This document shows positions 20,201 through 32,599 of a DNA stretch of 64,000 nt, piece by piece. Position 1 is the first letter of the stretch. Each line of letters starts with the position of its first letter. The translations under genes were made by a program, and so were the position numbers. Source of the stretch: Glycine soja (Eukaryota > Streptophyta > Magnoliopsida > Fabales > Fabaceae); NCBI RefSeq assembly GCF_004193775.1, contig NC_041018.1:38294608-38358607 (forward strand), given 5' to 3'. Below the pieces are notes generated by a model that ran no database searches, had not been told where the DNA came from, and was given only the letters and a program-made list of their open reading frames with translations.

Positions 20201-23002
20201 TAAGATTGACTTTATGATTTATGATTAAATGAAAGGAGATATTGTGAATTCAAATTATCTCTTATTAATAAACTAATAATTTAGTAAAAGAAAAAAGAAA
20301 AGTAGGCAAAGTTTAAAATAATTTTTGAATATAAAAAAATTATATATGAATAAAAGAGTTGTTGTCAAATTCATTCACATAATTAATTAATTGAGGCATA
20401 CAAGAACATATTGCGTGGTTGGGGTTGGTTTGCAATGGTATGGCAAAGCCAAGTGGGTCATGAATTGATTCCATGGACTTGAAATGATAAATCCTACTTA
20501 ACACTAACACTTGTCCTTTGGAATTTGTTATCAATTAAGTGTGTTGGAAACTGGCCAACAAAACCAGCCAGTCAAAGACAGCAGCAAGCAGCACCAAATT
20601 AAACAACCCTTGATGATCTCTCTCATTCATTCTATCTAGCCCTTGTGAGAAACGAATGGACCAATTCTTCTTATATTTTCAGTAATTAATATTATTATTA
20701 ATTATTTGTGATTGGTTATTATTAATTTGGCGTCAGAAAGAGTGGTGTGTGGTGGGGGTAGAAAGTGTAGCCAACTCATGCATGAGTTGGATTTGGAGCC
20801 ATGTGCTAGAATCACACGTCTTTTAATTTGTGCACGCCAATATTGGCTCAGTGTGGCGGTGTTGCTGTGTTGTTGCAGTGATCCCCACCAATGCACTATC
20901 TCTGGAGAGTGCATGCCCCCCACCCCACCCTGCACTATCACAGCACAGTGTGCATGCTAGGGGAGCTGGATCATGTGTATTTTGGACTTTCTTTTCAAAT
21001 ATTTTATGTACCCTAAGGCAAATGTTAAGTCTCTTAAAGAGTATTATTGGTTAAAAAAATTTAAAGTAAAAATATTTTTATTAGAAAGCAAAAAATTATA
21101 TTGTTTATAATATTTTTTAAGTTTTTTTCCCATGATTTATATAATAAATAATTTTTTCTTTTAATTTCTTAATTAATGTCCTAAAGATCCTTGTTAGTTA
21201 TATATATGCATAATATAATCATCTTTCCCTTATTTTAATTTTATGAAAAGAAAACTCACTTTATTCCTTTTGGTTTTTTAATTGAAGGGTAACAGAATGG
21301 CTGTGACTTTGTAAGATTAAAGGAAACTAATTGATACTGGTTCATATAATTGGAATGAGACACACAATAGGTTCTTTCGCATTATGGTGAATTTAGTGAT
21401 ATAATTGAGCATAAAATAAGCTACTCCTAGCATATATCTCTCTATGCGTGATTCGTCCAGCACACACATTTTTTTAGGGTTCTATTATTTGAATATAAAA
21501 ATTAATATCAAATGTGACATTCTATATCATTGTAGAGTTAACTCATATGTTTACATAATGATATAAAGATTCATTGTATTCATATGTGAGAGAATAATTT
21601 ATTTAATGAAAAAATTTGTGTTTAAATCTCTTTGTGTATATAATTTTTTTAGATCAACAAAAGACATATATTACTCCTAAGATTAATCTTTGACTTAGTG
21701 GGTTAAAAAATACTTTGATCTTTGATTCAAGACGGAAAAAATTAATCTATTCATGATTATTTTTGTAATTTCCTATAATTTTCAATAAATATTTTCCTAT
21801 TTTAATTCACACTATATATTATTCATATAGAGGAGTGCTATATAACTATATACTGCAATATATAAAAAAAAACATATATGTTGGAATTTATTAAAAAATA
21901 TAAAATTATAAGTGAGTTTTATTGAAATCTACACAACATGTGTTATTTTGCTAATAGCAAAATATTGTTAACATTTCATTTTATTCATATATATGTTGGA
22001 AGTGTAGCAACTTGCATGTACAGATCGAGGTCTTCCAAGTTCACGAATGGAATCATCTTTTCTGTTAGCATTTAGCCACACATGCATGATAGTTGGCGTT
22101 GGCTAGATTTGATATGCTTTTGTAAAGCATGCCTCCCGAGGAGGAGGGATTCTCTTGTGAATTGTGATTATCACCCAATGAGGCATAGAGATTAATTAAG
22201 ACCCTACTTGTGTGCTCTGCACAAAACTGATCGAGTTTGGAAGATAGTAAAATTTGATTTCCAAGACATGTTTAACGGATCGAGTTTTATGAAAAAATAA
22301 AATAAAATCTACTTTCAATCAATGAAGTAGAACTTAAATATTTAAAAAAAAATCTAGTTTTTATTGTGTTTTTTATTATAAAAAAAGTTAGAGTAACTTA
22401 ATTGATTTTATTTTTTTAGTCTTGCATTTTAATGCATGTGCTATTTTACCCCTCTTAATATTAATTAACAGTAACATACTTTCTTAAAAAAAAAAAAACA
22501 GTAGCATACTAGTAGCATTTAGTCAACTTAACTTTTTAATTATTAGTAAAACTAGATTTTGACCTGTGAATAATATAATACTGAGTCCTTAATTTAAAAA
22601 TAGTCAAAATACTCTCATAACCAATGAAAAATTATGCTACTTATTTTCATATCTATTTTTTTTAATAAAAAATCTTCATTTACTTTTCATGACGCACATG
22701 TATAAACATAATGTGTGAAAAAAAAGTTTTGCATAATTTATTTGAATTTTTTCATGTTAAAAATAATATATTATTACAAATTATTAATAAATAAATATAA
22801 AATCACATGAACACAATACATTTGTGCATGACACATGTATCTATGAATAAAGTGGCACAAACGTTATACTAATAACAAAAAGATACTAAAACATTCTCAT
22901 ATTGATCCATTACATTAGCTACTTAGGTAGCAGACTACCCTTCCAAACTTATAAAAAAAATCATCTCCACTTGTTTGCTTCCGTACCTTCTAAAGTATAA
23001 AA
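17207..23002. other. Long AT-rich intergenic region
   Basis: No protein-coding gene, splice pattern or RNA gene is supported. Notable small items are a short hairpin CCCTTCC...GGAAGGG near 17907-17937, a 20-bp palindrome at 20771-20790, and a locally GC-richer patch at 20730-20980 with overlapping short frames on both strands. The rest is poly-A/T and TA-rich. Confidence 0.5.
20771..20790. repeat. Perfect 20-bp palindrome with RY motif
   Basis: CCAACTCATGCATGAGTTGG is identical to its reverse complement and contains CATGCATG, the RY element bound by plant B3 factors. It sits in a locally GC-richer patch with no gene next to it, so its role is unknown. Confidence 0.6.
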
Positions 23003-23479
23003 TTAAAAATTTAAATAGTCTTTACTCACTTTCATTACTCCTCTCAAGACATCATTGAATTGCCTACTTATGATTTTTTTAAATCTACAATAACTAAATC
23101 GCACTATCCTATACTTTAGGTTGTGAGCAATGATATGTAAAAATATTGCTATTGCTTTAGCTGTTGGAACATTTCTTGTTCTTACTAATCCACCCTTTTC
23201 TTGTAAAATTCTACAAAGGTTAAAAAATGCATTTTTACTAAGCCTCAGTTGTTCAATGCAATCTTTCTTTGTCCCTCTATAAAGATGATTAAAGAAGTTG
23301 CAATGTTCTAGTTCCCAATTACGGGTTGATTCCTTAACAAAATAATTATTATGATACCATGTCACTACACCAATGACCATATGAACAATACAAGCAACAA
23401 CTAATAAGATTATCTTCTTATACTCTTCTCTTTTACGTTTTCTTGAAGTAATTGCAGTGTCAACTATGCTAGGATCCAT
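23003..23479 (-). pseudogene. Truncated PIF/Harbinger transposase-derived nuclease (HARBI1-like), N-terminal part
   Basis: A 158-codon frame starts MDPSIVDTAITSRKRKREEY, with a short hydrophobic stretch around residues 24-42. It continues with CIEQLRLSKNAFFNLCRIL, TAKAIAIFLHIIAHNLKYR and SRQFNDVLRGVMKV, the conserved helical region before the catalytic domain in plant HARBI1/ALP1-like proteins (MS..F..LC..L; VAMFLHILAHN.KNR; ISR.FN.VL). It stops at 23003, before the DDE_Tnp_4 catalytic domain, and I cannot follow that domain downstream. Upstream ends and TIRs were not found. Such proteins cut and join DNA for Harbinger elements, or are domesticated. Confidence 0.7.
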
Positions 23480-25446
23480 TTCTTCTCAATCCAAACTGCA
23501 TGATAATGATATAAGATAATATGTGCATATACTATTTTGAGATTTAAAACAAATATCTAGGTAAAAGATGTAAAACAATGATACTAGTGCAATTTAAAGT
23601 ATAGACAAAGATGATCAACTAGAAAAAAAAACTAATAAAGTTCCATTGTTGAACTTCATGTAAAACTAACATTCTCTATGTAAAAATTTAATTTTTCTCA
23701 ATATTATCAACTGTTAAATTAATATTTGCTTGAGTGTTTGGCAACAACGTCAAAATTAAAGCAACTAATTAGTTTGTTGTATTTTTTAGGAATTTTGACA
23801 GGTAAATATGAATATAGTAGATACAAATCCAAACTCATACTTCACCTATTTATATATTTGTATTTTCTTTAACCCTTATTTCTTTATAGGATATGGGTAT
23901 TTATTAAATTTTATTTTTTGGGCAATATAAATGATTATATACTCCAAACAAGTATTTGTAAATAAACATCCTTGGAAATTTACTTATTGTGCTTGATAGG
24001 AAGAATAAAAAGGTGACAAAATAGGATGAATAAAAATAGAGAAGAGAAAAATAATATAGAGCTTTATTTATTTATTTATAGATGTCTTATTTAATTCAAA
24101 TATAATTGATTCTTGTCGGTAAAAAAAATATCTAAAATTGAAAAAAAGAAAAAATATTAACGCTGACTGCTGCAAGCAACAAACGTGAACAACATTATTG
24201 TTGACCTCAATCAATACATAGAGAGGACTTTGGTCTCCATTCAGTTGAATTTCGCAAAGGAAATAACCCATAGCCACAACTAATGTTAATTAATCTAATT
24301 AAATATGCTGATTAATATATATATATATATAGACACACACACACACACCATTCTGTGCCAAGAAAACAAGGATAAGGGAATGCCACAGAATATAAAAACA
24401 GTTATAATATTTGATTATTTATGTATGTTCGGAGAAAGGTAGAGTTAGTTTAGTTGCTTTTAATCCTTGGATGGTATGTTTGTCTGGCTCTTGCTACATG
24501 CATAAGTCATGGACTCCACTTCCTAAGTTACAATGGTATATAACTATTAACATAATTGATTATTGATTTAAGAGAAAAAATGGTTTGGAAGTTTGTTCAC
24601 TATTGGTCAAAATGTGGGACACACATTTTCTATATACACATTTTCACAGCAAGAAGAACATTCTGATCCCAGTGAATAACATTATCAAGAGAGTTTGGGA
24701 TCCATTTGTCACTCCATATATTGACAAACTGTTGGAATATGGCAGAGGGAAAAAGGCTGAAGCATAAAAGGGTAACAAGCTATGTTGTAAAAACAGAACA
24801 AATGATATATCAGACTGAAGAAAACAACTTTCAGACTGATGCTATCAGATTATGACACTACCAGACTGAAGCGGAAATAGCTATCAAACTGAGCAACGAT
24901 CTGATCATACTATGCAATCAAACTAAGAGGAAACATAAAAGTAGTGAAGTATAAACCATAAAACATAAACGTATATGAAGAAGAAGAGAGGAACAAAACT
25001 GCTTTAATGTATTTCAAGTTTATAATTCAATTTTGCACACTATGAACTGATACAATAAGTTGTTTAAATAGGAAAGCTATGAAGCTCTTCATTGGGCAAA
25101 ACATACAGCAAATTATGACAAAGCTAGACATCATTAGCCTACAACTACAAGTTACTTTCTCTGAGCACAAGCAAGCTTTAAACATAGTTGCAAGCAACCA
25201 CAAAATCTGCAGAGATATCTTAATTATAATAGTAAGAGAAAAATCATCATTTGCTCGATCAAGTATATATATTTAATTTCTTGATACTTATTAGCCATAT
25301 AGTTATTAATTATTAATTTTTTGTTAGCAGTAACAAGAGATAGGTTGAGCATAACCTCATTCAGCATTTTATCAATTACATTACATTGTAGTTGTTACTT
25401 ATCCTTGTACTATTTAGAATTTGAAACATGGTTTTTTCATTTTTAG
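23480..25446. other. Spacer; no supported gene
   Basis: Contains (AT)n/(AC)n near 24316-24350 and a short open frame at 24585-24767 (IIKRVWDPFVTPYIDKL) that I do not recognise. Sequence just upstream of 25447 may hold lost 5' exons of the IQD pseudogene, but I could not identify an IQ motif. Confidence 0.35.
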
Positions 25447-26229
25447 ATGGACTCAAACAGTGAAAGAAAGTGGGATGAAAGCACTGTATTGAAGGAAGAG
25501 GTAGATACCTTTTGCACAAGCAAGAGAGAAAGAACAAAAGAATACTCATTTAACCACAGAGTAAGCTCCTAGCTCTTTCATATGCTTTTTGCCTTGTTCT
25601 TTTGCACATTAAGGTTCTAAAACTAACATACATAAACCCCTCTCAGAGATCAGCAGAGTAAAAAAGAAGTAAAGTAAATGGAAGATGGAGGTACTGGCTA
25701 AAGCAGTGGGTAGATACACAACTTTCAAAGAGTAAAGAGCTTGAAGATTTAGACTCAGTTTTTAGCTCACATTCTAGAGCTGGGGAGGAATACGGAGGAA
25801 GGAAACTTAAGCTGAGAAGTAATATTCAGAGACAAGAATATTTTTTCCTCATAGGAGGCAGTGTTCAGTGGGAGAGGACCACTCATTTTTAAGCTCTCCT
25901 GCAACTTTAGCATACATGGCTGCAACAGAATCAACAAAAGCAAAAGCAAGATCAACAAGCTCCCCAAAAATAAGGACTGGGGGGAATGTGGACATGAACT
26001 CTGATAACTATTCACCATGCAAGAAAAGCTATCCATTGCATCTTCTATTAACAGTGAAGTGCTTAGTAATGGTAGGATGGGCAAGCTCAGTGTTAACCAT
26101 CAGCAAAGATCACCGAGCTTTAAGGGACTTTCAATGCCTATAAAATCAAGCCAAACAACTATCAAGGATCTCAATATTAATTCAAATTGCTCACTCCTTA
26201 ATTGGGATCGACAGGCTTCCTTCAAATGA
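25447..26229 (+). pseudogene. IQ-domain (IQD) family pseudogene, 3' part with DUF4005-like region
   Basis: Exon-like blocks 25447-25560 (MDSNSERKWDESTVLKEEVD ... ERTKEYSFNHR, then GTAAGC) and 25647-26229. The second opens after CTCTCAG with RSAE, then SKVNGRWRYWLKQWVDTQLS, SKELEDLDSVFSSHSRAGEE and YGGRKLKLRS, and later SSPATLAYMAATESTKAKAR, the YMAATES.KAK.RS signature near the C-terminus of plant IQD calmodulin-binding scaffold proteins. It ends NWDRQASFK and TGA. There is a stop after RSAE, a frameshift and stop after SVQWERTTHF near 25888, and another frameshift near 26020. The IQ67 calmodulin-binding exon was not found. It is a 5'-truncated, intron-retaining (DNA-duplicated) pseudogene. 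Confidence 0.68.
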
Positions 26230-27859
26230 ATCTATGAATGTTGATGTTACTCTTTCTTGCAGGAACCCATTAACAAGCATAACTTTTGGCAAACTTGGGT
26301 TATAATAGAAATGTGCATGAATCTGTTATATCCCACTCAGTACACATAAGCAAATAAAAATAAACCCAAACAAACCTTTGTTAGTCTTTAATTTCTAGTT
26401 ATAGGAAAGAGGAGTTTTTAAAGAATGGAGGAAAATTTGTAGCAGCTTCGAACAACTCATTCATATTCTCAAGCAATCATGCAGTTCAAGAAATTCAAAC
26501 AGATTTGTTTCTCTATTTCTCTTTGATGCATATTCACAAACATATGGTGCTCACAACCTATCTCAACTCCAAACCCATCCAATTCCACACCCACCAACAT
26601 ATCAAAATCATTGAAACAAAATAAATGAAATAGAAAACGAAACATAAATCAATAAAATCAAGCGACCCTTGTAGCTACAAAAATGAAATCAAAATCAAAC
26701 AAACATAAACTTGAGAAAAGAAAAAAACAGAGATGAGCGAGCGAGAAAGAAACCTATCTGTGAGAGGAAGAAAATATTGTGATGAATAGAAAGAAAAACT
26801 TACTTGTCGATAGAGGTGGTAGCTGGTGACACCAAGGTGTGCTGAGAGGGAGAGAGAGAGAGAGAGCTAGTGTGCTGAGAGGGAGAGTGAGAGCTAGTGT
26901 GCGTGAGAGTGTCCACGAGGAATTTTAATTCCTTTATTTTTGGTGAGAATTTGAAATTCTGTCAAATTAGTATATTAAAATACTCTACAAAAATGATAAC
27001 ATTTTAATTACTTTTAAAATATCATATCCAAACAGATTACATTATAGGAAGGCATTTTAATATCCCTGTTGAAATATTTTACCTGGTTTAATTTCCCCAT
27101 CTAAACACATAGTAAATGTAGAATTCCAGTAGTTTTTATTTTTTTCAAAGGGATTCCAACAATTTGAATGATCTTGACTAATATATATCCACCTGAATGA
27201 TTGAATACATTATATATAACATCCCAATACATTTAACACTCAAATTACAAAACAAACTAATTAAGGGTCAAGGAATCACTTTATTTTGTGGAATTATTTA
27301 TTGGTCAATCCTATAACAAAAAATCTGAGACTTGTGGATCATTGTGAAATGGGTAGTGATGGGGACAACGGAGAGGAAAGTTGTTGAACATTGAAGAGCC
27401 AATCGAGTGTAACAAAATGAACATTTAAACACAAGTTATTGTCCAAACTCATAAATCACATCTCACAAACAAAGAAAAGTGCAAGCAAATAAAATTGAAA
27501 CAAATCATGAAGAAAATTTAAGGAAAATGAATAAGTGGATATGGTGAGAAATGAGAGAAGACTAACCCATTTGTGCCCTCACCAATTTGCTCCAACTTCT
27601 CAAAGCAATTGATGCTTCTTGAACCTCATGAAGGTGACTTGTTCATGTTGAGTTGTTCTAGGACTGTCATATCCATTATTCCTCTTCACAAACCCTAGAG
27701 GCTCTTCTTTTGCCCCCAAAAAAACACTGAAGCTGAAGAGAATCAATAAAGGGTCTTTTGGAACGAGTAAGGGAGAAAGGGATGGAATTAGTATAAACAT
27801 GCATGTACAATTACAATGTTTTGGAAACTATAGAGACTGATAACAAAGAGACTACAATT
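26230..27859. other. Spacer with a GA/CT-rich repeat
   Basis: At 26838-26910 the segment TGTGCTGAGAGGGAGAG is repeated, with a (GA)n run; on the minus strand it looks like a CT-rich 5' leader followed by a GTAAGT donor at about 26796-26801. No coding sequence is supported. Confidence 0.35.
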
Positions 27860-28369
27860 CAATACTAGAAAATAAACTTTTAACATCGGTTATTAAGGAC
27901 TTTCAACATCGTTATTAGCCGATGTTGAAATTACTGACGTTAAAAGGCTCAATGTTTACATCGATTTTCCAAAATCGATGTTAAGTGTACAAAACCAATG
28001 TTGTATCATAAAAAATAACAAAAAAATAAATATGAAAATCGATGTTAAGTAAATTTAACAACATCGGTTTTGTAGAAAACCACATCGGTTTTTTATGAAA
28101 ACCGATGTTGCTTTTTGTATTTTTTTTATTATCCCGTCTGTTTTTGCAATTACCCCAATTAACCTGTAAATTGTAAAGCAAAACCAAACCAAATAGTTTT
28201 TTATCAAGCAGCTTAAATTTTGTCCATAATATATAATTGAATATTTACAATGAATTATAAGAAAAATGAAATTTAATACATAAAATCATTTGTAACCTAA
28301 TCTAAATTAGCATAATAACTAGTCTACAATTCTACAATTACTTAAACTTCTAGTGTTTGATTTTTAACT

Positions 28370-29532
28370 GTGAAATAATATCTTGTCCACTGAATGTGAA
28401 TTGCCTTCATTCTCTCTGGTTTCAATGGTCTTTGATCAGTAAAATACTACATGATATAATAAAACACAAGTTAATAAATGAGTATAAATAATAACAATCA
28501 TAAGAAATTGAATTAGTTTTGAAGTAAACAATTACCGTTTCCTAGTTATCCTTGCAACCTCCTAGGACTATTGTTGACATCCAATGCATTACGTAGTACT
28601 CGCACTCAGTGTTTCCTTTTTGCTTATTACACTAAATTCAATAAGATATTTAAATATTCAAAGTTAACCGAAGCGTAATAAAATTTAATTTTTAAGACAT
28701 GAAACATTATTTAAATGATTTAATTTAACTACAATCCATCTAGCAACAACCTTGGATTTACTTCCTTAACTGTCGTTGAATCCCTCATCGAATCCCTTCA
28801 AAGCACTGATTAAAAGAAACATGTATCTGTATTATATAATAAAAATATTGATGTCAAATTCTAATCATAAAGTAAATGTCTTTCAAAATACAACTAACGT
28901 GTTAATCATTCCTTTCAAGTAGTTGTCAAGCCTAGGCCTATTGTGCAAGGAAAAAAATTAGATGGCAACATTGTCTTAGGTAAAATGACAACCATTTGCC
29001 AATGTGCACTGCATTGAAGAACATTAAGTTATTATAAAGTATACATGATTTAAATTGATTTGTTCAATTTAACTTACCCATTCAAGTAGGCTTCTAGGTA
29101 CACATCTCTTTGTGAATTCTACTCTATTTCTTAATATAATCTTCTGATTCAAATTACGATTGCCCAAATCTTTGTATAGACTGTGGCTCGAGGAATTCAT
29201 ACGCATCGACATTCTCCACTCGCATAGTTGTCTCAGTCATATGCCTATTGTTGTTAAAATACAGTAAATTATGCATGAATATAAAACAATTAGTTAGGTA
29301 ATATACAATATTGTAAAATGACTTACAAAATCTACAATTGTATAACAAAGATGCTCAGACATTGACCACCATGAGCTATTTTAGAAAGATCTTCATGCTT
29401 TATGTACAATGGGAAGTTATCATTATACACCCCAAACATGGTAGCATCCCACGACACCTGCAACAGCTTGAGGAAAAGCTGCGAGATGGTCAATGTCATC
29501 ATGTAGAGGGGATCGACGTTAAGATCCGACAT
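28370..29532 (-). pseudogene. CACTA-borne Ulp1/C48-type cysteine protease remnant
   Basis: Minus-strand blocks: MSDLNVDPLYMMTLTISQLF and YIKHEDLSKIAHGGQCLSIF (29532-29340); EFLEPQSIQRFGQS (29200); AHWQMVVILPK near 29000, which holds the catalytic-type His; ARWIVVKLN near 28740; and GNTECEYYVMHWMSTIVLGG near 28590, with the catalytic-type Cys, where the usual C-G-Y has become C-E-Y. The final block is RPLKPERMKAIHIQWTRYYF (about 28430-28380). C48 proteases cut SUMO-like substrates; several plant CACTA and Mutator elements carry one. Frameshifts and spliced-looking gaps are present. Confidence 0.65.
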
Positions 29533-29612
29533 ATCTACAGGTTTTGTCAGTCCCTTAGCTACCTGTTTATCCTACCTATTTCGTTTGAAAAAGGCTTTAC
29601 AAGATATGTTGG

Positions 29613-31200
29613 TCAAGCAAGGAAGGTGCTAAGTGTATGCCCCAATAACTGAATCTCTTGATTGAGTATAGGAACGCGAGCATCAACATCTCTAACTACC
29701 TCAAGACCAACCTTCACTTGATCATTTCCCAAAGGAATGCTGTGGAAAGTCATGGAACCCTCATAAACTCTTCCAAGAGCAACCAGTCGGGGAGGACTGT
29801 CATCAACATACAACCCACATTTATTTGAGTCACCCATTTCTGGGTCCTGCCCCGAGGGATCGACACAAATTTCCTTTGTGCTGACATGAGTAGCAGAAAG
29901 ACCAACCTCGACCTCAAGAAGTAGTGTAAGTCTCTGTGATTGCATTTGCGACTACATGTGGCTAAAGGACATCATTAATTGTTGAGTCACTTGTTGTGTG
30001 ATCGAATCCTCCAATTGGTTTCTGATCTTTTGTGTTAGCTGCTCTAGGTCTTCAGCAGCCATGGACGAAGAGGTGCGGGAGCCCCTTGAAGTCAGTCCAA
30101 AGTAGTTTTTGATTGTGACATCGGCTCTAGCAACACGGACATGACCATGGTGCTCTGGTCGCCCAATGGCAGCAGTCAGTACATCTTGACGTCCATGGGC
30201 GAGAAAGCTTACCTGTGAGGCTTGCTCTTCCAAGGAATCCTGTAGTCAAAAGACAAAACAAAATTGGTTTAGTCATCCAACAATTATTATAAAAAATGAC
30301 CATTGATAAATGAAAGTGACTTATAATCTTGTCTGTAATTTCCTTTGCTGCCTTAGACGTTATCTGACCAGTTTTTTTCGTGCGTGTCATCTTCCACTTC
30401 ACTTATCGTCTAATGAGAGATGGAGGATCAACGACTGTGTCAGTGCTCCCGGGTTGGGATGCTTCCTCCAATCGTTTCTTTTGCTTCTCCTCCATCAACT
30501 TTTTTTCCAGAAAATCATAACCCCCGCGAGACAACATGTGAGGGGTAGTGTTTTGTTTTTGAATGGCCTGCGCCTTCTTTCGAACATCATGTGATAATAA
30601 CACATAACAGTAACTTAATACAATTGACAACAATACGTAAATATGAAGTTTGAAAAACAATGAAAATCAATTAACCTTCCATGAAGGGTCTCTAGGGCAC
30701 TGACAAAATTGAGTCCACTTCTCTTTGCTTATTCCATACTTCTTACAGACTTTGTCATCCTTACCCTCCTTGCCATGCGCCAGGGCCCATTTGGAGGTCA
30801 AATCTGACTTAAACAGCCCCAATTGCTCTCCTACAGTATGAAGTATTTTTTTTCTTTGTCCTCAAATCGGATGATTCAGGAATATCAAATTTAGTCTGCA
30901 ATACAATAACATTCAACATTTTTAGTACAACATATTACAACAACATTCAACATTTAATTGAAATACCTGAATATCCTCCTAGATCATATCCTTTTGAGCG
31001 ACAGGAACTTGTTTCCAATTATCATATGTAACATCCACCTTATTGCAAGCAATAATCCCCAAATATGTTCTTAATTTCTTTTTATGGGGACCATCGACTT
31101 TCCCAATGACAAAATCAACATGAACCATTGGTCTCTCCGCCCTAGCTAGTCTAGTAGCCAATGATCTGAGTTGTGTTGCTTTTCTTATCTTCTTGGACGT
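29613..31200 (-). pseudogene. CACTA second protein, TnpA-like DNA-binding part
   Basis: Consecutive minus-strand blocks in shifting frames: ATRLARAERPMVHVDFVIGK with VDGPHKKKLRTYLGIIACNK (31161-30979); WTQFCQCPRDPSWK near 30700; DVRKKAQAIQKQNTTPHMLS and RGGYDFLEKKLMEEKQKKRL (30590-30403); VKWKMTRTKKTGQITSKAAK (30402 down); and EEQASQVSFLAHGRQDVLTA, GLYVDDSPPRLVALGRVYEG (30233-29613). The order is that of the plant CACTA second gene. The stretch with V.W....R.....F and coiled-coil-like segments is the presumed DNA-binding/oligomerisation part. Several stops separate the exons and frames. Confidence 0.68.
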
Positions 31201-31361
31201 AGTCGATGAAGAAGGTGTTGTTGACTCAGAAGGAGGAGGAGGTGAACTGGGTGGGTAGTGTAGCTATGTGCCTGTTAGAAAACAACATTAATTAAACAAC
31301 ATATGAAAACTATATTAAGTCATGTAACTAAAATTAACAAAGCATGTAAATATAAAATAAA

Positions 31362-31862
31362 TTACATTATACGATGTATGTTAATTAATTCTCCTTCATC
31401 ATGGTCATTACGATTTGTGAGGACATCATTAATTTCTTCTTCTCTGTTGACGTTACTCAACATTTGTATGGAGAAAGGAATGAGACAAGTATCAAGGGTT
31501 AAATCATCATCTTTAATATTAACACCAATTGTTTTTTCGTGTAGAACCACTGACCATCTTTCATCACAAGGATCTTGAACATAAAATACTTGTTTAGCTT
31601 GTTCTGCCATGATGAAAGGCTTATTCTTATAAGCAAAGTTCTTCATATCTACCAAAGTAAATCCGAAATCATCGGTTCGCACACCGATATTGCTATCTAC
31701 CCACTTACACTTGAAAACACAAACACTGAATTTTACATAATTAACCTCCCAGATTTCTTTAATGACTCCAAAGTAAGGCATGGACGCTACACACGGTTTG
31801 TCATCATGTACAGTAGTAAAGTGTTGAGATTCAACCCTTAGACTTACACCATTATTTTGCAT
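31362..31862 (-). pseudogene. CACTA DUF4216-type region
   Basis: The frame runs MQNNGVSLRVESQHFTTVHD ... DKPCVASMPYFGVIKEIWEV, NYVKFSVCVFKCKWVDSNIG, FGFTLVDMKNFAYKNKPFIM, AEQAKQVFYVQDPCDERWSV. This matches the DUF4216 block (Y.G.I..I.E..Y..F...LFKC.W, DE.G.T.V......Y...PFI.A.QA.QVFYV.D). The family function is unknown beyond its place in CACTA transposases. Confidence 0.82.
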
Positions 31863-32203
31863 TGTACTCTTGTCATCTTGTGATTTCGTGTAGAATGAAT
31901 ACTTGTTGATATCGTATCATTGCCAAGTTATAGCATTTCTTTTAGGCCCATCTACTAACTTCCTTAACGTTTTAGATGCATTATGGTCACCAACGATTAT
32001 ATCTTTAAACTAATTTAAAAAAGTCTTGTTATGCTTTTTCAAGACCCTATTCTTGGTCATTTTTGGGTTACTTTCCTTGACTAAAGCTTCATGACGAACT
32101 ATGTACGACAAAACTTTATTACTGTTATTCAGTATATACAAATGAGATTTTTGCATTCTTCTAGACTTGGAGTGATAGCATGTTATCCTTTTGAACCCTT
32201 ACC

Positions 32204-32575
32204 TCACACTCTCTCGTCATGCTGAGACTCTAAAACTCCAACAGGTTTTTCCTTTTCCATGTACTCGGAACAAAACTCAATAGCTTCTTCTGAAATGTAC
32301 CTTTCAACAATAGATGCTTCAGGATGATGTAGATTCTTTGTATACCCTTTTAAGATCTTCATGTATCGCTCAATTGGGTACATCCACCACAAATAAATAG
32401 GACCACAACATTTAATTTTCCTCACCAGATGAACAATTAAGTGAACCATGATGTCGAAAAATGAAGGAGGAAAATACATCTCCAACTGGCACAAGATAAT
32501 AATATCCTCGTTTTCCAACTCATCTAACTTGACATGATCAATGACTTTGCTACATAGGCATTGAAGAAAAAACAC
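32204..32575 (-). pseudogene. CACTA DUF4218-type region
   Basis: The 123-codon frame includes FFLQCLCSKVIDHVKLDELE, LEMYFPPSFFDIMVHLIVHL, IYLWWMYPIERYMKILKGYT and RNLHHPEASIVERYISEEAI-like sequence. This is the DUF4218 block that follows tnp2 in plant CACTA transposases (FPPSFFD.M.HL..HL; W.YP.ER....LK.YV.N...PE.SI.E.Y...E). Confidence 0.82.
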
Positions 32576-32599
32576 ATGTGAGTTATGACATGCCTGACT

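Noticed and set aside
20860..20975. Possible miRNA hairpin around AATGCACT...AGTGCATG
   Set aside because: Stem is only about 7 bp, and no known miRNA family sequence is present.
20702..21054. Overlapping open frames on both strands at 20.7-21.05 kb
   Set aside because: Three frames on two strands over the same GC-richer patch, no recognisable domain, no splice or promoter pattern.
24585..24767. 60-codon frame with WDPFVTPYIDKL
   Set aside because: Looked like a possible exon of a known family, but I could not identify one and neighbouring exons are absent.
25767..26084. 105-codon hydrophobic minus-strand frame
   Set aside because: Antisense of the IQD pseudogene; the leucine run comes from antisense Ser/Lys codons.
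29338..29652. Plus-strand frames within the CACTA element
   Set aside because: Antisense of the minus-strand protease and TnpA-like parts.
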